From Verrucomicrobiota bacterium (GTDB lineage: Bacteria; Verrucomicrobiota; Verrucomicrobiia; Limisphaerales; JACQFS01): DNA of 41,288 nucleotides. Every line of letters starts with the position of its first letter. The stretch's first letter is position 1. The position numbers and the translations under genes are program-made. Below the pieces are notes generated by a model. The model was not told where the DNA came from and ran no database searches. It saw nothing but the letters and a program-made list of their open reading frames with translations. Below are positions 32,533-40,439 of the stretch, one piece after another. The DNA lies in assembly GCA_016199935.1 (NCBI GenBank), contig JACQFS010000152.1:1-41288 (forward strand), written 5' to 3'.

Positions 32533-33465
32533 ATGCCGCGTCAACTCAGCTCCCTAGCCCCCGCCTGGTGGGATTATACCACGCTCGACAAATCCATCAT
32601 CGCCGCCGCCGCGAAGCTCACGCCGGAGAAAATGTTCCGGCTCTCGCGGCCCGGCTTCCGCGTCGTGTTCTACGACACGCTCGAGGATTTTTACTGTGCC
32701 GAGGCGCTCGAATACATCCACGCGTGGAAGCAGGCCACGCCCGACAACCCCGCCGGCATCTGCGGCCCCATCGGCCCCACCGAGCAACTCCCGCTCGTCG
32801 CGCGCATCGTCAACGAGATGGGACTCAAGCTGCACCACGCGCATTTCTGGGGCATGGATGAATGGGTGATCAACGACAAGTCCGTGCCGGTGACGCATCC
32901 GTTGTCGTTCGAGAAGTGCGACCGCGAGATGTGCTTCAATCGCATTGACCGCCGGCTCGTGATGCCCGACGCGAACCTCCATTTCCCCAATGCCGACACG
33001 CGCAAGTATCGCGCGAGCTGGGAGGCCGGCGTGCGGTGCGTGGTGATGCAGGGCGGCCAGGGGGACATCAAGCACTGGGCCTTCAACGACCCGCTCCCGC
33101 GTTCGGGCAAATACAAGAACGCACCGCCTTCGCCAGCCGAGTATCGTAAGCTCGCCACGCGCGTTGTGAATCTGCATCCCGTCACGATCGCGCAGAACGC
33201 GCGCACCTCCGGCGGCGGCAACGTGACGCTCGTGCCCACCCAGGCCGTGACCGTCGGCCCGCACGAGACGTGGAAGGCGGAGAAGGTTTCCATCTGGCAC
33301 GCGGGCGCGCACGACAACCCGTTCGGCCAGCGGCTCACGGCGTTCATGATCGCGAATCGCATCGCAGACAGCGCCGTGCCGATGTCGCTGCTGGGCCAGC
33401 ATCCGAACGTGCAGTTCAATTATTTCCGCAAAGGCATCGGCACGTGCGATGTCGAAATGCATTGA
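32533..33465 (+). CDS. Glucosamine-6-phosphate deaminase-like (NagB-like) protein
   Basis: A 310-residue isomerase-fold protein related to NagB/6-phosphogluconolactonase. The catalytic signatures of NagB are recognisable: FWGMDEWV (Asp109 and Glu110, matching N-M-D-E-Y-V) and [14 protein letters not shown] (His181, matching G-x-G-x-D-G-H-x-A-F-N-E-P). It lacks the terminal lid helix of E. coli NagB, and is longer at the N-terminus. The likely reaction is conversion of glucosamine-6-phosphate to fructose-6-phosphate and ammonia, but the deviating active-site loop (I-K-H for D-G-H) suggests a variant substrate. ATG 32533 is chosen by homology; the frame is open upstream. Co-directional with the deacetylase. 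Confidence 0.82.
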   Translation: MPRQLSSLAPAWWDYTTLDKSIIAAAAKLTPEKMFRLSRPGFRVVFYDTLEDFYCAEALEYIHAWKQATPDNPAGICGPIGPTEQLPLVARIVNEMGLKLHHAHFWGMDEWVINDKSVPVTHPLSFEKCDREMCFNRIDRRLVMPDANLHFPNADTRKYRASWEAGVRCVVMQGGQGDIKHWAFNDPLPRSGKYKNAPPSPAEYRKLATRVVNLHPVTIAQNARTSGGGNVTLVPTQAVTVGPHETWKAEKVSIWHAGAHDNPFGQRLTAFMIANRIADSAVPMSLLGQHPNVQFNYFRKGIGTCDVEMH

Positions 33466-33472
33466 GGCCGCC

Positions 33473-34201
33473 ATGAAAATTCTACGCCAGCTTGTCCTCC
33501 TCCTCGCGCTCGTCGCGACCACCGCGGCGGTGCTCCTGTGGCAACGCAGTGAACGTTTTGCGAAGGAGGCGGCGAGCCTCCGCGCGCAACTGGCTTTCGC
33601 GAAAGAGTTGTCCGCCGTCGAGGCCGCCGCGAAGGCGAAGCAAGCCGAGGCCGAGTTGCAGCGGTTGCGCGCCGAGGCGGAGGAGGTCCACAAGTTGCGC
33701 GGCGAGGTGAGCCAGCTCCGCGCGGGCGCGAAGGAGACGGAAAAACTCCGCACTGAAAATCAGCGGCTGCGCACCGAGAGCCAGCAGGCGCGCGCGGCGG
33801 CCGCGATGGCCGCGACGCCGGCACCGGCGCCGGCGTCCACGGATTTTCCAAAAGAGAGCTGGAGCTTTGCCGGGTATCAGACGCCTGAAGCGGCGTTCGT
33901 CTCCGCCATCTGGGCCATGCAGCAGGCCAATGCGAAGACGTATCTTGAGAGCCTTACGCCCGAGGAGCAGGCGAGGATGCTTCAGCGTTGGGAGGGCAAG
34001 ACCGAGGCCGAGATTGCCGCCAAGCTTCAGGGCGATGTCGCTCGCATCACCGGACTGCAGGTCGTGGACCGGCAGCAGGTCGCGCCGGATGAAGTGCGCG
34101 TGAGCGTGGTTATCGGAGGAACCGACCGCACCGAGAATGTTGGAATGAAACTCATCAACAACGAATGGAAGTTCGGCGGCTTCATCCGGCCGGCGAAGTG
34201 A
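33473..34201 (+). CDS. Coiled-coil membrane-anchored protein, unknown
   Basis: A 242-residue protein; ATG 33473 preceded by GAGG. An N-terminal membrane segment (LVLLLALVATTAAVLLW) anchors a coiled coil (about 22-115: alternating Ala/Lys/Glu/Leu heptads such as EAELQRLRAEAEEVHKLRGE), an Ala/Pro linker, then a small C-terminal domain (about 130-242, FAGYQTPEAAFVSAIWAMQQANAKTYL to the end) resembling NTF2/DUF4440-like folds. Homologues in Verrucomicrobiota often sit beside sigma-factor genes, but none is here. It starts eight bases after the NagB-like stop, so it shares the transcript. Function unknown. Confidence 0.7.
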   Translation: MKILRQLVLLLALVATTAAVLLWQRSERFAKEAASLRAQLAFAKELSAVEAAAKAKQAEAELQRLRAEAEEVHKLRGEVSQLRAGAKETEKLRTENQRLRTESQQARAAAAMAATPAPAPASTDFPKESWSFAGYQTPEAAFVSAIWAMQQANAKTYLESLTPEEQARMLQRWEGKTEAEIAAKLQGDVARITGLQVVDRQQVAPDEVRVSVVIGGTDRTENVGMKLINNEWKFGGFIRPAK

Positions 34202-34298
34202 ACGGGAGCATCCGGCCGATGGGGTCGTTGAAATCAGCATGGTTTCGCACGCGCGCGAAAAGCCGGACGGAATTGGTCCATATTTTCCGGGAACAAAT

Positions 34299-34326
34299 TT
34301 GACCCTCGATTCACAACCTGATAAAC
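34299..34326 (+). promoter_or_regulatory. Weak candidate promoter for the PEP-CTERM gene
   Basis: TTGACC (34299-34304) is followed by GATAAA (34320-34325) at a spacing of 15, or TAAACA at 17. Neither combination is close to consensus. It lies about 40 bases before the ATG at 34366 and in an A+T-richer stretch than its surroundings. Confidence 0.3.
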
Positions 34327-34365
34327 ATTCACGCAGTCGAAAGATCACTCAGACCACCAGAATTT

Positions 34366-35010
34366 ATGAAAAAGCTGTTCCTCGCACTCACCCTGCTCGC
34401 CACGCTCGCGCTGATTCCGGCGCGAGCCGCGCTCCTCAACGTCGGCCCGTTCGCTGGCACGCTGTCCGAGTATTGGGAGTCGTTCCCCACCGGTTTCCCC
34501 AACAGCCCCGTGCCGATCATGGGTGGCGCGGCGACGCTCACGCTCGCCAGCGTGAACTCGGATGTCATCGGCACCTCGGGATTCTCGCCGAACATCACGG
34601 GCAAGTCGCTGGGCCATCTCGCGTCCGGCACGCCCTCGACCATCGCGTTCTCGACGCCGGTCATCCAGTTCGGCGCGTATTGGAGCACCATCATTGACGG
34701 CACGGCCTTCGTGAACTTCTACGACGAGAACAACCAGTTGATCGGTGGCACGCAGGTGTTCGCCACGCCAAATCTTTCCGACGTGTGGCAGGGCTGGGCG
34801 TCGAGCTTGGCCATCAAGTCGTTGACGTTTGATTTCGTCAACGCGCAGCAGCGCGGCGGCGTGCTGGAGATTGACGGCCTCCAGGCCGTGCCCGTGCCCG
34901 AACTCTCCACCTGGCTCGCGGGCGCGCTGCTCCTCGGCGCGATGACCTGGCGCGGCGTCCGCGAAGTGCGCGTGCGCAAAGTGGCGATGGCACCCGCCGC
35001 CCGCCGCTGA
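34366..35010 (+). CDS. PEP-CTERM-like exported protein
   Basis: A 214-residue secreted protein. Signal peptide MKKLFLALTLLATLALIPARA; a beta-rich mature part (lots of T/S/N/G; STIAFSTPVIQFGAYW); and a C-terminal sorting-signal-like end: VPVPELSTW (176-183), a hydrophobic helix LAGALLLGAMTW, then a basic tail VREVRVRK. The canonical signal is V-P-E-P-S-T; here the fourth position reads L and an extra Pro precedes. The tail after the basic cluster is longer (VAMAPAARR) than usual. An exosortase gene (36799-38394) lies 1.8 kb away, so this is a likely substrate. The gene is six bases upstream of the TPR protein gene. It may help build an exopolysaccharide-linked surface layer; this is inferred. 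Confidence 0.8.
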   Translation: MKKLFLALTLLATLALIPARAALLNVGPFAGTLSEYWESFPTGFPNSPVPIMGGAATLTLASVNSDVIGTSGFSPNITGKSLGHLASGTPSTIAFSTPVIQFGAYWSTIIDGTAFVNFYDENNQLIGGTQVFATPNLSDVWQGWASSLAIKSLTFDFVNAQQRGGVLEIDGLQAVPVPELSTWLAGALLLGAMTWRGVREVRVRKVAMAPAARR

Positions 35011-35016
35011 ACGCGC

Positions 35017-36738
35017 ATGGGGGAAACGCCGACACCGAAGATTTCCCCGCGCAAGGCCGCCCGGATTTCCCGACGCAAACGCTGGCTCTGGTTCGGAGCC
35101 GGCGTTTTGCTTTTGGTGGTGGTCGGCCTCGCGGCCGCGAGGCTCTACCCGCGTTTCAAACAGGGCCGGATGCTCGACACCGCGCACACCTCACTCGCCG
35201 CCGGCGACTACCGCGGCGCGACGCTCGCCGCGCGGCAGGTGCTCTCCGCCAATCCCGTGAACCTCGACGCCGCGAAGATCATGGCGGAGGTGGCGGACCA
35301 CGTTCACTCGCCGCAGTCGCTTTACTGGCGTCGCCGCGTCGCCGAACTGGAGCCGGGCGTGCTCGACAATTATTTCCGCTGGCTCGCCGCCGCGGCGCAG
35401 CAGGGACAGTTGCCCTCGGCCGAGCTGGCGGTCGCGACCATTCCCGAAAACCTGCGCGCCACCGCCCTTTATCACGAGATGGCCTCGACCATCGCCGCGC
35501 TGCGCGGTGACAACGAGGGTGCCGTGCGCGAACTCAACGAGGCAATGCGCCTGCGGCCGGATGATCCGCGTCTTCGTCTCAGTATCGGCACGTTGCAACT
35601 CCAGTCCTCGAACGCCGCCGCGCGCGCCGCGGCGACGGACGCGTTGAAGCAGTTGCTCGACTCTCCGCTCCGCGCCGACGCGCTTCGAGCGCTCGTGGGC
35701 GAAGCGCGGCGTGCGCGCGATTTCGCCCGCGCGCTGGGCCTCGCTCGCGATTTGCGGGCGATGACGAACGCGCCCTTTGGCGATCAGTTGCTTTTCCTCA
35801 CCACGCTGCGCGAAGCCAAATCGGCGGATTACGATGCGGAGTTGCGCGCGCTCGAATCGTTGGCGGAAAAGAATCCGCGCCACGTGCTCGACCTCGCCAC
35901 GTGGCTCAACACCGGCGGCCTCACGGACATCGCGGACGCGTGGCTCGCGCGGCTGCCGGCGGAGTTGCGATCACAAGCGCCGGTGCAGATGGCCCGCGCG
36001 GACACGCTTTACCTCCGGCGCGACTGGAAGGCGCTGGCGGAGTTGCTCGATCGCTGCGCGTGGGACGAGGGTGACTTCCTGCGCTTCGCGATGCTCGCGC
36101 GGGCGCATCGCGAGCTCGGCGACGGCGCGGCTTCGGTGCGCGAGTGGAACGCGGCGCTCGCGCTGGCCGGTTCGCGCGCGGAGGCGCTTTACACCCTCAG
36201 CCATCACGCGACGACCTGGGGCTGGACGAAGGAAAACGCCGATGTGCTCTGGACCATCGCGCGCGGCCGCGACAATCCTCGGCCGGCGCTGGTGCAGTTA
36301 AATCGCCGCGCCTTCGCCGACGGCGACGCGGCCGGCATGTTGCGCCTCGCACAACGTCTTCAAGAAATCGCGCCCGATGACGATGACAACCGCAACAACG
36401 TCGCGAACCTCTCTCTGCTGCTCGGCGTGAACCTCCCCGAATCCGCGAAGCTCGCCGAGCAGCTCCACGCGAAATCGCCGACCAACGCCGCGTTCGCCAC
36501 CACGCTCGCCTTAGCGCTGCACGCCCAGGGCCGCACCGCCGACGGACTGAAGGTCCTGCGCGCGTTGCCGCCCACCGCGTTGAACGATCCCTCGCTGGCC
36601 GCCTACTTCGGCATTCTGCTCGCCGAGTCGGGCGCGATGGACGAGGCGCGCCGCGCACTCGCGCTCGCGGAGAAGGCGAAGCTGTTGCCGCAGGAGAAAG
36701 CGCTCGTCGAGAGCGCGCGCAAGAAGGCGGGGATGTAG
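35017..36738 (+). CDS. Membrane-anchored TPR protein
   Basis: A 573-residue protein with one membrane helix (about 23-42, after a basic Lys/Arg-rich start) and a long alpha-alpha solenoid. TPR-like helices are seen at AAGDYRGATLAARQVLSANPVN, RGDNEGAVRELNEAMRLRPDD, YLRRDWKALAELLDRCAWDEG and HAQGRTADGLKVLRALPP. The solenoid would lie in the periplasm by the positive-inside rule. TPR proteins of this kind accompany PEP-CTERM/exosortase systems (PrsT-like proteins). It starts six bases after the PEP-CTERM-like gene and ends 60 bases before the convergent exosortase gene, which supports a shared pathway. Confidence 0.85.
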   Translation: MGETPTPKISPRKAARISRRKRWLWFGAGVLLLVVVGLAAARLYPRFKQGRMLDTAHTSLAAGDYRGATLAARQVLSANPVNLDAAKIMAEVADHVHSPQSLYWRRRVAELEPGVLDNYFRWLAAAAQQGQLPSAELAVATIPENLRATALYHEMASTIAALRGDNEGAVRELNEAMRLRPDDPRLRLSIGTLQLQSSNAAARAAATDALKQLLDSPLRADALRALVGEARRARDFARALGLARDLRAMTNAPFGDQLLFLTTLREAKSADYDAELRALESLAEKNPRHVLDLATWLNTGGLTDIADAWLARLPAELRSQAPVQMARADTLYLRRDWKALAELLDRCAWDEGDFLRFAMLARAHRELGDGAASVREWNAALALAGSRAEALYTLSHHATTWGWTKENADVLWTIARGRDNPRPALVQLNRRAFADGDAAGMLRLAQRLQEIAPDDDDNRNNVANLSLLLGVNLPESAKLAEQLHAKSPTNAAFATTLALALHAQGRTADGLKVLRALPPTALNDPSLAAYFGILLAESGAMDEARRALALAEKAKLLPQEKALVESARKKAGM

Positions 36739-36745
36739 CCGGGCA

Positions 36746-36777
36746 GGGGAGAAGGGGAGAAAGGGAGCGCGGGAGAA
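36746..36777 (+). repeat. Octamer purine-rich tandem repeat
   Basis: Two exact copies of GGGGAGAA followed by the related AGGGAGCG and CGGGAGAA, in 8-bp phase, in the gap between the convergent TPR and exosortase genes. It belongs to the same class of short tandem repeats seen elsewhere in the window. Confidence 0.65.
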
Positions 36778-36798
36778 GGACCACGGCAACCGCGATTG

Positions 36799-38394
36799 CT
36801 ACTGCTTCGTCCGCGCCACAATCATTTCCTCAATCCCCCGCCGCAGCGTCGCCTCCGTCTCCGCAATCTCGCCGTGGCCGCTCACGACGAACTCGAGCGT
36901 CTGCTGGCCGAGAGCGCGGCGCTGGCCTTCCCACACGGCCTTGAGCCGCGCAGAGGAGGGAGTGAAACCGCTGAGCAGCGACGGCGACGTGGACGCGACG
37001 CGATCCTCCCACAAACAGAAGAACACGTGGAGCGGACGCCCGCCATCGTCGAACACGAGCGCGCGAAACGGCAGGTCGAGTCCGTCCGCGCGGATCGTGC
37101 GCACGCCGAGATCGGCGGTGAGCTTGCGACCGCTCGCGGGCAGGCAGTAGTCGGGCCGGTGCGCGCGGGCGAGCGCGCGCGTGTGGACCGGGCCGGGTTG
37201 CCAGCGGAAGAAAAACATAGTCCACCGGCTGCCGTCGGCTTCCTGCCACCGGCCGGCCCCGCCTTCGTCAGCGGCGATTTGCGCGCGGGTGCTCTCCTCC
37301 AGTTTCACGTCTTCGAAGAGCGTGTGCGCGCGCGGCCACTTCACGTCCCACGAAGTGGTCGCGATAAGTTTGGATTCGCGCGAGCGATACCACGCCTCGA
37401 CCGCGAGCAGGCTGAAGATGATCCAGCCCGCCGTGCCGATGAGCAGCGCGCGGGGCAAAGCCGCGACGAGGCGTGGCTGTTCCGGCCGAAGCGCGTCGGG
37501 AGTTTCGCTGGTCGAAATGTCCGCGTCCGCGACGTGCGCAGCCTTCTGCCGTTTCTCGAGCCACGCGCCGAAAATCCACAGCGTGAAGAAACACGCGACG
37601 AGAATCGTGAACCCCGCCGGGTCGTGAAATTTTTCCAACGCCTTCAGCCCGTGCCGCGCGGCGATCCACGCAAGCGTGAAGCTGCGCGCGACGTTCAGCG
37701 TGAAGGCCAGCCCGAGTCCCGCCGCAAGAAAGCCCGCGCGCATCAGCCAGCCGAAGCGATACAGCTCGCCGAGAAACACCGAGACCATGAGCGTGGATTG
37801 GAGCGAGCGCACGCCGCTGCACGCCTCGTCCACGCCCACGACGCCCGCACCGATCTCGATGAGGTTGCCGCTCTGCACCGCCGGGATGCCGATGATCGCG
37901 AGCAACTCGACGGTGATGCCGGCGACGCTGCGCATGAGCTGCTCGACGAACTGGTGCTCCGCCTCGCGCGGCCACGGCACGGCGGTGAAGATGAACAGCA
38001 CGGGCAGCGCGAAATGTTTCACCCAGCCCGCGCCGCCCGCGCGCCCCAGCAGCGCGAGCGTGAAGGCGCACACCTGCGCCGCGAGCGCCCAGTTCACGAC
38101 GCCCCAGTCCGCGTTGGCCTCCTGCATCAGGCGCGTGAGCAGGAACAGCGGCGCGAGCAACGCAAGCACGAGCAGCGTGGCGCGGGAGTTAGCCGGCGGG
38201 TTGGGCGCGGGACGGTCGAGCCAGCGGCGGCGGAAAAGTTCCAGCGCGAGCACGGGCACGAACCATCCGAAGGTGTATTGCGTGTTGTGCGTCCAGTCCG
38301 GCCGGAGCTGGTTCACGAGCAACGCCCACGCGCCGGCGACGAGGATGACGGCGGGCCAGTTCATGCGGCGGTGGACGGCGATTGCACGCGCCAT
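36799..38394 (-). CDS. Exosortase with fused EpsI-type domain
   Basis: A 531-residue membrane enzyme. Residues 1-280 hold about eight membrane helices with the exosortase catalytic set: Cys192 in VDEACSGVRSLQ, Arg237 in NVARSFTL, His257 in KFHDPAG. After another membrane helix (about 317-335), residues about 340-525 form an EpsI-like domain whose typical H-x-P-x-x-C-L-P motif is seen at HRPDYCLPASG (His412, Cys417). Exosortases cleave PEP-CTERM tails at the membrane and hand proteins to the surface, usually with exopolysaccharide genes; no glycosyltransferase locus is visible here. The substrate-like protein is encoded at 34366-35010. ATG 38394 is taken; a Met at codon 11 is an alternative. 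Confidence 0.9.
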   Translation of the reverse strand: MARAIAVHRRMNWPAVILVAGAWALLVNQLRPDWTHNTQYTFGWFVPVLALELFRRRWLDRPAPNPPANSRATLLVLALLAPLFLLTRLMQEANADWGVVNWALAAQVCAFTLALLGRAGGAGWVKHFALPVLFIFTAVPWPREAEHQFVEQLMRSVAGITVELLAIIGIPAVQSGNLIEIGAGVVGVDEACSGVRSLQSTLMVSVFLGELYRFGWLMRAGFLAAGLGLAFTLNVARSFTLAWIAARHGLKALEKFHDPAGFTILVACFFTLWIFGAWLEKRQKAAHVADADISTSETPDALRPEQPRLVAALPRALLIGTAGWIIFSLLAVEAWYRSRESKLIATTSWDVKWPRAHTLFEDVKLEESTRAQIAADEGGAGRWQEADGSRWTMFFFRWQPGPVHTRALARAHRPDYCLPASGRKLTADLGVRTIRADGLDLPFRALVFDDGGRPLHVFFCLWEDRVASTSPSLLSGFTPSSARLKAVWEGQRRALGQQTLEFVVSGHGEIAETEATLRRGIEEMIVARTKQ

Positions 38395-38482
38395 GCGTAA
38401 AATGGAAGGCGGGCCGGCACAAGCTTCGAGAGTTGGAAATGCGCCGGGCGCTTGCTACAGTGCGCCCGCGTTTTCAAAATCT

Positions 38483-38686
38483 ATGGCCACCTACATTTAC
38501 GAAACTATTCCGAAGAACTCCAAGGACAAGCCGCGCCGCTTCGAGCTCGAGCAGAAGATGAGCGAGCCGGCGCTCACGAAAGATCCGAAGACCGGACTGC
38601 CCGTGCGCCGCGTCATCACCGGCGGCAGCGGCATCGTCACGCACGGCGCGAGCATCCTCTCGATGAGCCGGTCGAAGCGGCGCTGA
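38483..38686 (+). CDS. FmdB-like small protein without cysteines
   Basis: A 67-residue protein. Its layout follows FmdB-type zinc ribbons: the opening M-x-x-Y-x-Y-E, a hydrophilic turn where the first Cys pair should be (IPKNSKDKPRRFEL), then the block EPALTKDPKTGLPVRRVITGGSGIV, which matches the common P-x-x-C-P-x-C-G-x-x-V-x-R-x-I-S-G-G pattern with both Cys replaced. All four zinc ligands are therefore lost, and there is no Cys in the protein at all. If the match is right, it keeps the fold without zinc. Short but with a clear reading frame and a start 88 bases from the exosortase start, on the opposite strand. Confidence 0.7.
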   Translation: MATYIYETIPKNSKDKPRRFELEQKMSEPALTKDPKTGLPVRRVITGGSGIVTHGASILSMSRSKRR

Positions 38687-38725
38687 GCGGCCTCAGCTTT
38701 TCGATGATCCGGCTCAGTCGCGCCC

Positions 38726-39271
38726 TCACTCCGCCTTGCCGCTGAAGTGATCCGCCTTGTCGCGGAAGAGGACGTTGAACGTGGTCATCGTGCCGTAGCA
38801 GCGGGAGATGTATTGCTGTAACTCCACCTTGTCGCCGTCGGTGAGCTGCGGGTGGCCGTTGAGCTTCTGCTCGAGCACGCGGAGTTGGTTGCGCATCATC
38901 ACGATCTTGTGGAAGAAAACTTCGAGCGGCACTTCCTTCGCTTGAAGCGACGTGTCCGCGGGATGCAGCACGAGCCGGCCGCCGTGCCAGCGGACGCCGA
39001 GCTTCTCGATCTCGACGTCGGTCTTTTCGAGGCCGAGCGCGGCCACGGTTTCGAGCACGGTCTGTTTCAGGAAATATTCGAGCGGCACGGTCAGGCCCGT
39101 GACGCTCGCGGCCGGCTCGTCGGGTTCGAGGCCGGAGGTCTCGGGCGCGACGCTCCGATGCCCGTCGGCAAAGGCGATCTCCGCCGCGTGATGGGTGAGG
39201 CTGAGGACGGAGCCGGAGCCGTATTGCGGATGACGGACCCGCATGCCGATGCGGATGGATTCAATCTTCAT
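38726..39271 (-). CDS. Small protein with UvrD-C-like tudor domain
   Basis: A 181-residue protein, ATG 39271 (the frame is open further upstream, but homology starts here). The N-terminal 45 residues (RIGMRVRHPQYGSGSVLSLTHHAAEIAFADGH, shortened) read like the tudor-like beta-barrel found at the end of UvrD/PcrA and in CarD/TRCF relatives: V-x-H-P-x-x-G-x-G-x-V. That end is missing from the helicase encoded at 11724-13763. The remaining 130 residues are helical and contain no recognised motif (FFHKIVMMRNQLRVLEQKL). A role in RNA polymerase or helicase binding is a guess from the domain only. Confidence 0.6.
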   Translation of the reverse strand: MKIESIRIGMRVRHPQYGSGSVLSLTHHAAEIAFADGHRSVAPETSGLEPDEPAASVTGLTVPLEYFLKQTVLETVAALGLEKTDVEIEKLGVRWHGGRLVLHPADTSLQAKEVPLEVFFHKIVMMRNQLRVLEQKLNGHPQLTDGDKVELQQYISRCYGTMTTFNVLFRDKADHFSGKAE

Positions 39272-39309
39272 GCGCCAAGCAGGCCACAGCCGCCGCGCCG
39301 GGAGAAGTG

Positions 39310-39357
39310 CAAAGCGGTGACAAACGCTTTGACAAATTTTTTGAAACGCGCTGGATT
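39310..39357 (+). promoter_or_regulatory. Candidate promoter with operator-like palindrome
   Basis: TTGACA at 39329-39334 with TGGATT at 39352 (17-bp spacer; the -10 is poor). CAAAGCG and CGCTTTG (39310-39316 and 39325-39331) form a perfect 7-bp inverted repeat with an 8-base centre, overlapping the -35 box. It lies 50 to 90 bases before the Gfo/Idh start and could bind a repressor. Confidence 0.35.
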
Positions 39358-39401
39358 GGCCGCGTCGCAATTCACCACCAACCACGCACTCCCGTTTCAT
39401 C

Positions 39402-40424
39402 GTGAAAAAATACAACGTCGGCATCATCGGTCACGGCTGGGTCGCCACCGCGCACATCCCGGCCATCAACGGCACCACGCAGGCGCAGGTCACGGCGATT
39501 TATTCCTCGCGCGAACTCGACGCCGCCGCGTTGAGCGCGAAATACGGCGGCCCCGTTTCCACCTACACCGATCTCGACGCGATGCTGGCCGATCCCAGCA
39601 TTCACGCCGTCTCGATCTGCTCGTATCCGTATCAGCACGCGGACCACGCGGTGAAGGCCGCGCGCGCGGGCAAGCACCTCATCATCGAGAAGCCGCTCGC
39701 GCTTTCGTGGAAGGACTGCCTGCGCATCGAGGCCGCGGCGAAGGCGGCGAAGGTGAAAAGCTGCGTCTGCTTCGAGTGCCGCTACTCGAACCAGTTTCAA
39801 GTGACCAAGTCGGTGATTGATCGCGGACTGCTCGGCGACCTGCACTACGGCGAGGTGGATTATTATCACGGCATCGGGCCGTGGTATGGGCAGTTCCGCT
39901 GGAACGTGAAGAAGAAGGCCGGCGGCAGCGCGCTGCTCACGGCCGGCTGCCACGCGCTCGACGCGTTGCTCATGTTCATGGGCGACGACGTGGAGAGCGT
40001 CATGGCGCTCTCGACCAAATCCAGCAGCAAAATTTTCAAGCCTTACGAATTCGACACCACGAGCGTGACCATCCTCAACTTCAGGGGCGGGCGCGTGGGC
40101 AAATGCGCCGCCGTCGTGGACTGCCTCCAGCCGTATTATTTCCACACGCACCTCTGCGGCAGCCAGGGCAGCCTGCTCGACAACAAGTTTCACTCGATGA
40201 AACTCCACACGAACAAACACGCGTGGAGCCAGCTCTCGATGAAGATGCTCGACTCCGGCGACGTGTCCGACCATCCCTACCTCTCGCAGTTTCAGGCGTT
40301 CTTCAACGCGCTGGATGCGGGAAAGGAAATGCCGCTGACGAGCCTGGGCGACGCGATGAAATCGCACCGCGTCATGTTCGCCGCCGATGAGTCGGCGAAG
40401 ACGGGGAAGCCGGTGAAGCTCTGA
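39402..40424 (+). CDS. Cytosolic Gfo/Idh/MocA oxidoreductase
   Basis: A 340-residue dehydrogenase, GTG start at 39402, without an export leader. Rossmann motif YNVGIIGHGWVATAHIPAI; family signature AARAGKHLIIEKPLALSW with the E-K-P lysine; then the alpha/beta domain (CRYSNQFQVTKSVIDRGLLG, DYYHGIGPWYGQFRWN, GSALLTAGCHALDALL, where the conserved Asp and His lie). It should oxidise a sugar, inositol or sugar acid with NAD. It is followed 15 bases later by the TIM-barrel epimerase-like gene, making a typical dehydrogenase-isomerase pair. Compare the exported counterpart pair at 22553-24894. Confidence 0.9.
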   Translation: MKKYNVGIIGHGWVATAHIPAINGTTQAQVTAIYSSRELDAAALSAKYGGPVSTYTDLDAMLADPSIHAVSICSYPYQHADHAVKAARAGKHLIIEKPLALSWKDCLRIEAAAKAAKVKSCVCFECRYSNQFQVTKSVIDRGLLGDLHYGEVDYYHGIGPWYGQFRWNVKKKAGGSALLTAGCHALDALLMFMGDDVESVMALSTKSSSKIFKPYEFDTTSVTILNFRGGRVGKCAAVVDCLQPYYFHTHLCGSQGSLLDNKFHSMKLHTNKHAWSQLSMKMLDSGDVSDHPYLSQFQAFFNALDAGKEMPLTSLGDAMKSHRVMFAADESAKTGKPVKL

Positions 40425-40439
40425 ACCGCTGGATCGCGC

